From: Silene latifolia
Taxonomy: Eukaryota > Streptophyta > Magnoliopsida > Caryophyllales > Caryophyllaceae
NCBI RefSeq assembly: GCF_048544455.1
Contig: NC_133526.1
Coordinates: 6,030,001-6,094,000 of the forward strand
DNA length: 64,000 bases
Reading direction: 5' to 3'
Position 1 is the first letter of the stretch, and each line of letters starts with the position of its first letter. The notes under the pieces are model-generated. The model had not been told where the DNA came from. It searched no databases and was given only the letters and a program-made list of their open reading frames with translations. This document shows positions 12,523 through 23,717 of this stretch, piece by piece. A program made the position numbers and the translations under genes.

Positions 12523-14436
12523 TATTTTAATTAGTAACCTCATGTAATGCAATCAAAAAACTTCTATGTTACTTATTAACTGATATGCTTAGAAATAATG
12601 CATGTATGCTCAATAATTAAAAGGGTCTGAAATAATACATCTAATGCGTAATCCTTTTTCTCAAATAAGCGAGGGATGAAGTATCAACTATCAACGATAA
12701 CCACAAGACAAATATTTACAGTAAAATGAACGATAATTACATGCAATCATGCATGTATTATTAACTAGATTTCATGCCCGTGCGTTGCACGGTTAACTAA
12801 ATAATGTTCTTGTTTAAGTGAGTATATTCAGATTTCATATCTAAAACTCTTAGAGAAACCCGTCAATGTCTCGAAAGAACACGATCAATTTCGAGCAACA
12901 CTGTCAATTATTATCCTAAATAATACAAAAGCTAATCAAATTGATATATTGCTTAATAAACCAAAGAGAAGGTTTTGGGTATTTGCGCAAATCAAAGGAA
13001 TAGTATCTTTAGAGGAATTTAGTAAAAATCTGAAAGAATGATGGCCATGCTCCCATTCTCAATCAAACCGACGGAGTCTAGTGAAATACTTAACTACCAT
13101 GCTTAATTTAATATTGTATTAGAGAACAATCTTGGTATGATTAATGAGAGGTAGAATACAAATTAATATAGGAATGTTAAAAAAGTTATCACTATAAGAA
13201 TCTTTACAAAGTTATCTTTTAAGTGACTTAATAATTAAAAATAAAAATTATTTATATGATAATAATCCCATATTATTAGGAGGTGTTTAAAAAAGAAGTT
13301 TAAAACCTATAAAAGAAAAAATAAAATTACGGCAATTTTATATATAATAGTGCGCCAGATCATGATTTGCTTGAGTTACATAAAAACTAATCTATATCGC
13401 CTTCTTATGCTTGCTATTATTAAAAGCTAACTTCTTAACCCGTCTTAAGATTAAGACAAATACATTTGTTTTAAATGAGAATTTGTGAACATGATTAGTA
13501 TTGATAAAATATCAAATAACAACATTTGATGTACGCCCCTTGCAATGGGCTTATAAAAGTATTGAGGTATTACTTTGTCTATTGATTCAACAATAAAGTC
13601 TTCGTGTACTTTGGATTGTTAACAATGACTTCATATATTAGGATGTTGCATCTCTCAAATATAAAACCATCGTTATCAATGGCACAAAAATTGAACTTTA
13701 TGCATGGATGTAAAATTGCTATCTGGTAACACTTCCAACTTTCCAAGCCTAACAAATACAATAATCCCAACCGATGAGTCATAACTATATATAGCCGCTT
13801 CACTGCCTTTATAATTGGTTTTTTAGTTGTAAACAAATTCCAATGGCTAAAAGATAAAAGATAGTTGTTGTCAGTTATTATTGATAAATATGGAGTATGT
13901 AGTTGTTTGAAATTGATTTAGTATATCTTTTGCATTATCTTTTTAGTCGAATTTATATTTTTTCACTCTTATTTTTATTTTAAAAATTATCTAATGTAAA
14001 TATATTAATTATAGGTGATTTAGAAAAGTTGGAGTCTAAGGATCGCTAGAGATATGACCATCCGTGTTATGTTTTTACCAAAGTTCTAAAATCACAATGT
14101 GCCTTGGTTAGTGGTGGCAATATATCGCAGCTATTCACTTGTTGCTATAGCGAGACCTACAAACGCATCATGGATGCACATTAAACGGAGCGATGGTCTT
14201 CACGTCTTCATATTCACATGACTTAATAAGACAAATCATTTGTGATTCCCTATCCACTTTAATTGTTGTCTTTATTTACCCATGTAGCTAATACTTGACC
14301 CGTATTAGGGTAGATTTGGTATTTGTTTTTTTTTTAATAAATACGGAGTACTTAACTTGGAGTCATATCATAGACATAGCGTAGTTGAATAACGTACGTA
14401 TTTATCACATTATATATGTGAATGCTAAGGAACACA

Positions 14437-14640
14437 GTTGCAGAAGAAGCCATTGCTGCCTTGAAGAAGCTCCTAAGGTTAGCGAAAATATGAGCAAGCC
14501 GACGTCTGAAGCTGTTGAAAAATTGAAGCAGGGATTTATCAAATTCAAAAAGCAGCCAATCAGGAGGACAATGCATTACGAAGCCGAAACGAAAGTGGGT
14601 AATAGTTCACTTATTGCAAGCACGAGCAGCCCGATTCCAT
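14437..14640 (+). pseudogene. Possible captured gene fragment, beta-carbonic-anhydrase-like
   Basis: After a ttgcag acceptor-like site a frame reads EEAIAALKKLL; a second frame then reads VSENMSKPTSEAVEKLKQGF and IKFKKQ. EEAIxALKK and VExxKxGFxxFK resemble the N-terminal part of plant beta carbonic anhydrases, but the catalytic CSDSR region is absent, and the tail (RRTMHYEAETKVGNSS to the stop at 14640) matches nothing I know. The two parts are in different frames. Its place inside the Helitron block fits the known habit of Helitrons to pick up gene pieces. The gene identity is weak. Confidence 0.35.
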
Positions 14641-15723
14641 GAATGGCAAACAATAGATAATATACACTGCAACATCATACTGTTTGTTTTTATTTCTTTT
14701 TCCTGTTTAACTTGCCTAGATCGAGAGTAATTATTATGGCAGGAAAGCACCTAAGCTATCTTATGTTTATGTTTAGATGCATGGTGTATATATATATACC
14801 TACTTTTTAATTAGTATTTCAGTTCTTAACAAATTCAAATGGAAAATCGATCTTTTGTCAGTTGTGATTAATTTTTAAATCTTCTGCATTATCTGTTTGT
14901 CAAATTTATATCTTTTCGTACATATTAGTATTTAAAATATATAGGTGTTTTACAAAAATTGGAGACTCTAAAATTGCCTGAAAAAAGCCTCTTTTATATA
15001 TATACTAGATTTAATGCCCGTGCGATGCACGGGCCACTTGTAATATTTTGTCTCTCGAACCTTCGTTGAGCATCAAGTTATAAAATAACTGTTACAAATG
15101 TGAACTCTCATCTACAAAGAGGCTTGATGTGAAATCCACATTCAATTTGACAAAATTACTCATGTAAATACAGTTCTAATTCACTAAAAAGCACTCTAAT
15201 AGCTAAGACTAATTCTACGTGTTATTTGTGCAATTCCAAAAATGATCAAATTACGCACCCTAATACATTTTAGACTTTTAGTGACAACACTCAAATAATT
15301 AACGCTAAACTCTATCTTAGACTTTTCTAGTCCAATTGAAACCATGAAACGACCAACCCTTGAATGATTAAAAAAACGTGCACATAAATTAGATTAATTA
15401 AATTGTTTTATGATTATTAAGTTTTTAATTAATATTTTTGAAAGCTACCCATCTGTAATAGACGGGTTGGTAAGTTTTTAATTAATATTTAGTCATTTGT
15501 TAAAGCTGGATTCTCTAAAATCGCTCGAAAAAAGCATTTAAAGATTTTCGTCAATTTGCATTATAAGTGAAGGAAGACGCTAATTGAAACTCTCTACATT
15601 TATCATCTTTATGACATAGATTTATGTTTTGTACTCCGTATTTTTTTAATTATGTAGAAAAAACTACAAAATATTACTCCGTACTCAGTACTGTAATACA
15701 ATTTGAATAAGTTAGTTCAATTC

Positions 15724-15803
15724 AAATTCGCCTTGTATCATTGCTCAAATTCGCCTTGTATCATTGCTCAAATTCAAATTCGCCTTGTATCATTGTTCAT
15801 CAA
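15724..15803. repeat. Short tandem repeat, about 24-30 bp x3
   Basis: The core AATTCGCCTTGTATCATTG occurs three times head to tail, joined by CTCAAATTC. It is inside the Helitron block. Confidence 0.85.
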
Positions 15804-16236
15804 TGATCATTGCTTTCTTATTATCAAATACGGAGTATTCTACATGAAGAGGCCTGTAACTTCTTAAAAGCACTGAAAGCAAAACATCTACTCCCTTGTC
15901 ACGAATATTTGTTTACCTATTTTATTTTTTTAGGTTTAGTCAATTGTTTACCTTTCTATTTTCAGAATACTTTTAATAAATAATTTGATCATCACCCCCA
16001 ATTTGGTCCACTTCTCATCAAATAATGGCTCTCTTCTCTTTTTTTGGTCTTTGTATCAAAATCGAAGATAAACAAATGACCGATACGAAGGGACTATTTA
16101 CTTCTCATATTCTATATGACTTGCTAGTTGCTACCGTAGAACATAATAATTTTCAAACAATGTGCAAACAATAAAATTATGATTAGTTAAATGGAATAAT
16201 AAATGCGTATCTATCAATTTAAAGTCACAGACCATA

Positions 16237-16409
16237 CAGTGGTGGAGCTGGGGGGTTAGCAGGGGCGCTCGTCCCCGCTGACGGATGGAAATCGCAAAAG
16301 TTTTAGTTGAAATTTTCGAAAAAAATTCGAGTTTCCCTTATCCCATAACCCGTTCGGCCCCGCTGAAATTTTTTGCCCCCGTTGGGTTCAAATCTTGGCT
16401 CCGTCACTG
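16237..16409. mobile_element. hAT-type MITE, 173 bp
   Basis: The ends CAGTGGTGGAGC and GGCTCCGTCACTG are inverted repeats, and the flanks agree as an 8-bp duplication with one mismatch (AGACCATA/GGACCATA). It is the same family as 28252-28423 and 54833-54985. It lies within the Helitron block and so landed there later or was carried by it. Confidence 0.8.
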
Positions 16410-18079
16410 GGACCATACATAATTTAATAAGAACGAATAATGAACAAACTTGTAGTGTTATTTTCTTTTCAGTATCTTAATATTTATACCAATTTTTCGT
16501 CACTGGACTTTAAACTATACTAAGTAGAATTTATCGGTCAAAAGTGAAACTTGAGTAAAAACAATCCTATAAGCATGTTCCTTTAGTTACTCGATTTTAA
16601 ACTTTTAATTTTTCTATGAGCTGTATTTTAATCATGATTGCTAAACATTTGGTTGAGATGGATCGTAAGTATATCTCTATAAAGTCATTTTACACACAAT
16701 TTAATCATTTGGTTAAGCGTAATGAAATCTCGTCTCCGTCATATTATAGGCGTACTTACACATGGTATGCAAGAATCATATGCTTTTGTCAACAAACAAA
16801 GGATAACTTTAACATGTATAGGCGTGGCGTACCGAGTAACGCATAGACCTTAAATAAAAAGATATCATGTCTCTCAGCAAACCACTTACGGAATACTATA
16901 TGCTTCATAACATACTAACTCAAGAACCAAACACTCTAAATTACACATGGTATGGAAGAATCATATGCTTTTAGGAAGGTTCAAACTTAACAAAAACGAC
17001 AATTTACAACAACAAAAAATGATTGCATGTGTATCATATTTATATGGGTATAAACCTGAATATAGAACGAACAAAATCAAAACTTGCAGCATAATATGTA
17101 ACAAAACTAAAAACTATGATCTCAACAATAGGAAATAACAATAGGAAATAACAATAGAGCCATATGGTTAAAATAATGAAAACTAAGCAATGCTATGTAT
17201 GGATAGAAACAAACCCGAATAGTTGTACGTGCACTTTTATTTATTTATAAGAATTCGTCGTGTTAGAGGTCGGGAATAATAACTAATATAATACAAATTG
17301 GTATTCCTGAGAATACGTCAAATATCCCTCATGAAGATGAACAAATATTTGTGTTAAAATAAAGGGGGAGCTATTGAGGAGTTTATAGTGGAAAAGCTGA
17401 CCTTAAAAGCCGTAATTGTCGTGAGCATGAGCAATCATCAATAAACGCAATTAACCGCAACCCTGTAGGCTGTAGTCAAACAACAAATATTATGTGGTTA
17501 ATAACAAAAAATAGAAATACTGGATACGTTGCATAATATAAACATAAACATATGAATATTTGATGATGTCTATTGTTTTCCGTAAATAGCTAATAACGAA
17601 TTAACGATATATACACCCCTTTCAAGAAAGGGAAATTAACTATATATATGCAGTCGTATCTACAAATCTTTCGAGAATAATATTATTAGAATTATAACAC
17701 TATTAGACATCTATCTCTTATAGAGTTACGGTCGTTCAATTTTGATCTCCTAGCCAACCTCTATCATCTAACAATATGTAATTCTTCTTATCATACGTTT
17801 CTTTGGCATCTAACAGGACCTTGGATATTTGTTTTGTTGATTGTTATTTATTCTTATCTTTTAGATATAATTTGATACATAAATAATTCAAGGTAGTTCA
17901 CGGAAGTTGGAGACTCTATAATCGCTCGAAAAAAGCTTCCTTTAATAATATAGATAGATATATATTGATTTATCATCACACCCTAATAATAATACTAAAT
18001 ATGTTTTGGTTTATGTTCGAAATAGAGTACAAAAATGATATTGTTTTATTTCCGATATATATACAACTATACAAGCTAA

Positions 18080-18404
18080 GAGCAACTCCAATGGTCCCAT
18101 ATAAGGACTTGCTTGCAATTATTATAAATTATCAAGCATGTTGCTTACCATTGGAGTATAAAAATATGTTACCGCTTGTAAGCCGATGTAGCTTTGTCAA
18201 GCTACGTAGCTTGAAATAAAATAAGTAACTACAAAATAATAAAATAATTTATATTACAATATTTATATGTTACGTGAGGCCATTTAAGCTACATCTATCG
18301 TAGTATACCATTTGAGGATGTTGTAGCTTGAAAGCATTGTTGCTTAAAAAAATAATGGGATAAGTCAAACTACAAAGTTTTGTAATTTGTCATTGGAGTT
18401 GCTC
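18080..18404. mobile_element. Tourist-like MITE, 325 bp
   Basis: GAGCAACTCCAATG at the left is matched by CATTGGAGTTGCTC at the right, with TAA on both sides (18077-18079 and 18405-18407). The 3-bp TAA target indicates PIF/Harbinger. The DNA on either side is continuous with the copy 1 intron (9845-9970), so copy 1 again gives the empty site. Confidence 0.9.
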
Positions 18405-18651
18405 TAAGAAATCTAAGAAATACAATGGTCTTATTGATTAATTGATTTTAAAATATTTACGCACGTGAAATTAACAACGCTTTACGCTTATATATGTTAC
18501 TCAACAGGATGAATTGTTGGAGTTGATTGAAGCAGGGGATATAGAGATAACAGATGAAAGTAAATCGACAATTCCACGAAGGATGATGACTATTTCCTTA
18601 CGTAGGGACTACGCTGCTCCTAGAGTTCATAAGCCTCGTCAGATTCCATGA

Positions 18652-20990
18652 TTAATTATGATTTGTGAATTCGTAATTTTCTTGCTAAAAAAAAAACAAA
18701 ATGTTGTAATTTTCAGTTGATTTTATGTAATTGACAGGAATGTAATGTTTTTCTACGACATTCTAAGTAATATAAAGTGGTATACAAATTATTTTGAGTC
18801 GCGAAAGAACTGGTCTCTCCTTGTAAGTTCTAATATTATATTCGTATGGTTTAACTCTCTTGGCTGTTTTGAATTCAAACACATTTAAATTTAAAAATTT
18901 CAATGATGATTACAAGATGCTATACGGAGTAGTTGTCACAAAGGTGTAACCGAGTCAATTTGAGCTTCAGCTCGGGCGGGCTTGGCCAGAATTATCAACT
19001 TTTTACCTATAGCTATCAGCTGAACTAGTTCGTTTACATATAGTTTCAGAACTTACGATTACAGCATAAATCATAATAAAATTGAACAGCAATATCAGGA
19101 ATATCAATCCTAGCCTTTGTACCGTAATTATCATCTCCGAAAGCATTCTGCGCGACAAGCGGGTTGTGAAGACGCTTGGTGGATTGTGGCAACGGTCACA
19201 ACCGGAGATTGATTCCTCGCCATTTCCTGTGAAATCACGGAGGACAGTACGCGGTATGCAGCATCTCGGAAATTGGTCATGTTGAAATATGACTCTGCAG
19301 GATATTCTGTTCTTGGACAGCCGATGGAAGACTAAACATCAAAGACATTTGTATTAGTGTAATGGTTTAACTTCTGTAACGGTATTTTACGAGGGATTTT
19401 AATTTTCATCGTAAAATCAGTGGTTACTCTGGTTAGCACTTAGCAGGAGCGCACTCTGCTGAAATATGAACCTTCAAAAATTTTGCCCAAATTTTCGAGT
19501 TTTGCTTATGGCATTACTTGTTTGTATCGCTGAAAATTTTTCGGCTTCTAATTATAATTCCTAGCCCGCTGCTAATTATATTGAATACACCGTAATACAT
19601 GCATTACACCAGGGTAACATGCTTATAGTTGCCCCTCTTACCCGGTAATTTGCAGGGTCCTTGCATGTTGTATAGTTTTATACTGTGAAATGGTACTTTT
19701 ATACATGTATAATGTTTGAATTATTTTTTGTAATAAATAATTATTTCTGATAAAAAATGGTTTTATAATATGAAATTATAAATGGCCTTATTCAATAATT
19801 TGTGTGGATATTGTTGGTCGTCGACATATTGAAGCCGTAATCTTTAACGATTGGTTGACTTTTATATACGTTTTTTTTTTGGTGCGTTGACTTTTATATA
19901 CATCGTGAGCGTGGAGTCCTACTCATATGTACTTCGTATTGAGGTAATAAACTAATTAATTATAAAGCCATATTGTCATCAACTCTCACCCTCTTTTATT
20001 TCACATTGCTTAATTGGGTAAATTATACCATGCACCTAGGAGTATGGTGCATGGTACTCCCTTTTCTTAATTTTTTTCTTATAATAAATAAATCATAAAT
20101 TTAATATATTAGAAAATAATAAAAAATATATTATTATTCATAATTTTTATTCCTCTACAAATAGAGATCATATTTGATATGTTTTGTTATTTATTTTATT
20201 TTTTTTCTCACATATTCACATAACGTAATTGACATATTCATATTATATCACATAATTTTTTTCTTTTAATTATTTTGTATTATGCGGTTTTGGAATGAAA
20301 TTAAACGTTCATGATTATTGTTCAATATATTTGAACCAATAAAGTCATATTCACTAAACTATAAATGTCATATTTACTCAAGTGTAAGTGAATATAATAG
20401 AACTATGGGATGAATATCACACCACATAATACATATTCATCAAACTATACCGTCATATTCACAAAACTGAAAGTGAATATGATAATGTCCTATTGTGAAT
20501 ATCGCACTTTAACGCACATATTCATTAAACAATATTGTCATATTTATTAAACTTAAAATGAATATAATAGTGTCATATCTGAATGTAACGCTACGTAATA
20601 CTTAAATTGAATATGACCGTGGTAGCTTTTTCTTAAAAGTGGAAGTTAATTTTTTGTTTTAAAATTTTATGAGGAAAAAAAAAGCAAAAAAATAAAAAAA
20701 TAAAAAAAAGGGGGAAGTTGAGGATGAGTGGGGAGTGGGGGGTTGGAGAGAGTATGTAGTATCCTACACATGGGTGTAGGATATAAGAATTGGCTTAATT
20801 GGACATTGGTGAAAAAATGGGAGCAACTAATTCAAAAATCAGCCGGTTTTTTTAAAAACGGTCATATCTATCTGGAATGTAAAACAAGTCAAAACTATTC
20901 CATCCATATAGACAGATAAAACAAGAATTTGTCATTTTCAGACATACTAGTTTCGTCTTATTTATCTATTTAATCCGTTTTATTTTAAAA
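18652..20990. other. Intergenic DNA between peptide copies 2 and 3
   Basis: No credible gene. 19430-19580 resembles a worn copy of the CAGTGG hAT MITE family. 19082-19285 is a GC-richer island with open frames on both strands that I cannot assign. About 20030-20790 is a separate insert with a tandem array: it breaks sequence that is continuous before copy 1 (near 8640-8720, compare 19980 and 20815). Confidence 0.4.
20340..20610. repeat. Degenerate tandem repeat, three units of roughly 90 bp
   Basis: Blocks such as CATATTCATCAAACTATA, GTCATATTCACAAAACTG and AAAGTGAATATGATA recur three times with drift. It lies inside the 20030-20790 insert upstream of copy 3. Confidence 0.65.
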
Positions 20991-21256
20991 ATAATAATTA
21001 AATTATGACGACTTTCAACCTTCAATGACGATTACAAAGATGCTAACTAACAATTCATTTCAACTACCAAAGGACATTAAAAAAGACAATTAAAAACAAA
21101 AATGTGGCTCTCAAAATAGTTGTACAACTAATTAAGTTATTAAAATGATTTGACTTTGTAAGAAGCATTTCTATATATAATTTCGTTATGTTCTTCCACT
21201 ATTTACAACTTAATTACATCTCAATTTAGTCAACTTTTGCAATCGACATAGAAAAA

Positions 21257-22491
21257 ATGGGAATTAAAGCTTTATTTTTCGTATTACTACTCCTCTTAGC
21301 TTTTGTTCTTTGCAAATCTGATCAAGTTCCGACTTCTTTTGGTAAGTTTTTGTCTATCGCTTCTAAATAGCTAGTCTTGTATGCGGCGGTTGTATTTGTA
21401 CGATAAGACATACAAACATAATGTTTTTGTTGTTTAAGCAATAGAAATATGATATTCAAAAACAAATGTTATTCTAAAACCAAGCCTAGTTAAAGTTGAA
21501 GGCCTCGAAATTTTATAATTCATGATGCGTTATGGATTTAATTTTTCGGTTTTTTAGGAAGTGGAAATTCCATGGAGAAAGATCGCTTCCTTGAAGATAT
21601 ATATACCGAGGTTTGTGTTATAAATTCGTAGGAGTGTTATTAATTTTTGTTGAGAAATATAAATAATCGATTATACACTATTAATCTATTATATGTAGTT
21701 TTTTTTAATCTTATTTAAAATAGCTTTACACAAATGTTATTCTAAAATCAAGTACGAAGTATTATTTTATACTTAAATACTAATTTTATACCCGTGCGAA
21801 ATTGCACGGGATTAGATGTTTAATAACTTGTTGAAATGTTAAAATATTGAAAATTAAAACCACATAATTATAAAATTTGAGATATATTAAGTTGTTAAAA
21901 TTTTAATAAACGAAAATGAAAATACAAAGATATCGAGAGAAATGTACAATTGGTGATTAATCATCTGTATATAAATGAAATAAGCATCAATTTAATCTGT
22001 AGAAATTAAAGTTTAATCAATTTTGATTTGTAGAAATTAAAATTTAATCGATGTATTTGTAAAAGTTAATGTTAGAAACTATACTAATTGCTTAAAGCAC
22101 AACAACTTCATAAAATTGAAACAATTTTAGTTGGGTGGAGGCCTACCTAATTTTTTTTCTTAATTTCTCTCAGCCAATCACAATCCTCTAAATAACTTAG
22201 CTTTTATACATAGAAGATTTTCACTAAATAACTTTCACAACCCCGTGTCTTTGTAAAAGGTGCATCATTGTCTTTTGAACATGATTTTACAATGTTGTAT
22301 CGTAACATTTTACAAAAGACTTAATTGTTCGCTAATGTTTTTTATTTACTTATTTGTGATTTAAATAGGATGAATTGTTGGAGTTACTAGAAGCAGAGGA
22401 TATAGAAATTACTGATGAAAGAAAATGGACAATCCCACGAAGGATGATGGCTGACTATAGTACTGGACCTAATGGTCGTCATACTCCTTAA
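21257..22491 (+). CDS. Putative PSY-like secreted peptide precursor, copy 3 (86 aa)
   Basis: Exons 21257-21341, 21558-21610 and 22369-22491 with GT-AG borders; introns fall at the same codons as in copies 1 and 2. The signal peptide reads MGIKALFFVLLLLLAFVLC, the acidic middle DIYTEDELLELLEAEDIEI, and the protein ends RRMMADYSTGPNGRHTP. The last twelve residues, DYSTGPNGRHTP, fit the PSY pattern DY...N..H.P with one residue fewer between DY and N. In PSY peptides the tyrosine after aspartate is sulfated by TPST and the peptide acts outside the cell on growth. This copy keeps the most canonical tail and is the likeliest to be functional. Intron 2 carries a short Helitron. Family assignment is inference from motif and layout. 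Confidence 0.68.
21780..22217 (-). mobile_element. Short non-autonomous Helitron in intron 2 of copy 3
   Basis: The left edge reads CTAATTTTATA followed by the hairpin CCCGTGCGAAATTGCACGGG (21791-21810), a Helitron 3' end on the minus strand, here ending TTAG rather than the usual CTRR. The right side CTTTTATACATAGAAGA resembles the 5' TCTAT-TATAAAAG start seen in the copy 2 block. The right border is approximate. Confidence 0.6.
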
Positions 22492-22964
22492 TGAATTTGT
22501 GATCATTATTTGCAAAACTAGAATGTTTCATATTTCTTGTAAAAAAAAAAAATGAATTGTTGATTTGATGTACAATGATAATCGACAGGAATGTAATGTT
22601 TCACTACCACATTTCAGTTTTATTTTTTAAGTCCGGCATACCTGTCTTGAGATTAAACCGTGATAAATGTACCTTTTTCCTTTTTCAAATTGATGAGATA
22701 AGTTTTTTTTGCTAATCCCGACTCCCGACTCCCGGGGAATAAAGTTTTTGGTCCATCCATTTTATTTGACCCATTTTAAATTTAAGACGGGTATAAAGAC
22801 GCATACCCGTCTTAAACAATAATTTATGTCGTTACCCTTTGTGAAGTGCCACTTAATACAAATTATAGAATAAATTGGTCTCACACTCATTGTAAGCATA
22901 TGCATTTCCAAGGAGATTCGGTGGGTGCATCTTATGGGTGATCATGAGACAAGACAACTTACGA

Positions 22965-23409
22965 GTAGGCTGAGCTCAGCTCGGTCAAAGCTTGGCTCAA
23001 TAACTTAATGAGTCAAGCCGAACTTACGTTGATTCAACTTAAAAAAACTCGTAAGCGGCTCAAACATAAGTGACTAGATAATATCCTATTCAATCTAATT
23101 TTCCAAAAACATTTTATAATAATTACGGAGTATATCTTTATATTATTATATCAATTGTTCTCATTGATTTACCTAATATCTTTGTATATAAAATTTGAAT
23201 TCTATTTTCGAAAATATTAAAAGAAAAAGAAAGAAAAATTAATAATTTAGGTTCAAAAATTTAACATCGGCTCAAATACAAGTTAAAGCTCACAAGCTTA
23301 ATAATAAGCACATTATTTTAAATTCGAGTGAGTTTGACCTTGAATTTTGCTCTATGAACGAACACAAGCCCGCGGAGCAAGGTCAAGCTCGTGCTCGACT
23401 CGGCTCCTA
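22965..23409. mobile_element. Candidate element with GAGCTCGGCTCG-type ends
   Basis: The left end has GGCTGAGCTCAGCTCGGTC and the right end has the reversed type GACCTTGCTCC and CGAGTCGAGCACGAGC. The interior is AT-rich with GGCTCAAA and AGCTCACAAGCTT motifs. Target duplications are not clear. It fills the gap between peptide copy 3 and the PPR gene; 23410-23717 is then the likely 5' untranslated region of the latter. Confidence 0.4.
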
Positions 23410-23717
23410 ATTTTCAATTCCCTCTTTTTGTTTTCACTCCCTCCAGAAATCGCTTAATAAACCCCAGCAAAACCCTAGAAAATTAAATCCAATAATCGAA
23501 GATTCAAACCTTGTAAATGCTAAAATCAGCATAACTTCGATTCTTACTGTCGCGATTTCCGTCTCAATTCTTGGTACATTTCCTTTATCAATTTCAAATT
23601 ATTCAAAATCGTTACTTTCCCCCAATTTTTAGTGATTTTTGTGATTTTTTGTGATTTTTGATCGATAAATGAACGAAATGAGCAATTAATTGCAATGTAA
23701 ATTAATAATCACGAAAA

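Larger units (their letters stand above)
12765..17957 (-). mobile_element. Helitron insertion block (composite) in intron of copy 2
   Basis: Compared with the intron of copy 1, about 5.2 kb is inserted after GTATTATTAA. The left edge reads A|CTAG followed by CCCGTGCGTTGCACGG, which on the minus strand is a Helitron 3' end: a GC-rich hairpin about 10 bases before a terminal CTAG. A second such end lies at 15005-15033 (CCCGTGCGATGCACGGG). Sequences that look like 5' ends, sharing GGAGACTCTA and a CGCTCGAAAAAAGC-type run, occur near 14020, 14960-15000, 15510 and 17910-17957. So two or more related Helitrons lie in one another. No RepHel helicase frame is visible, hence non-autonomous. Exact borders of the inner copies are uncertain. 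Confidence 0.7.
11624..18651 (+). pseudogene. PSY-like peptide gene copy 2, frame-broken and TE-expanded
   Basis: Exons 11624-11707, 11852-11904 and 18508-18651 match copy 1 closely, and all splice sites are intact. Exon 1 is 84 bases instead of 85. The single-base loss early in the signal peptide puts the ATG frame into a stop after 13 codons, and I found no other in-frame ATG close upstream. Exons 2 and 3 stay open; exon 3 encodes DELLELIEAGDIEITDES, then RRMM and DYAAPRVHKPRQIP, which keeps a final R-Q-I-P like the R-H-T-P of copy 3. Intron 2 has grown to 6.6 kb by insertion of a MULE-type MITE, a Tourist MITE, a Helitron block and another Tourist MITE. Most likely a recent pseudogene; a different start codon cannot be ruled out. 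Confidence 0.7.

Noticed and set aside
15724-15803. CRISPR-like short repeats
   Set aside because: Only three units with short irregular joins, in a plant nuclear transposon; no leader or cas genes.
19082-19285. GC-richer island with frames on both strands
   Set aside because: Looks less random than its surroundings, but neither strand gives a known motif or splice-supported gene, so I did not call one.
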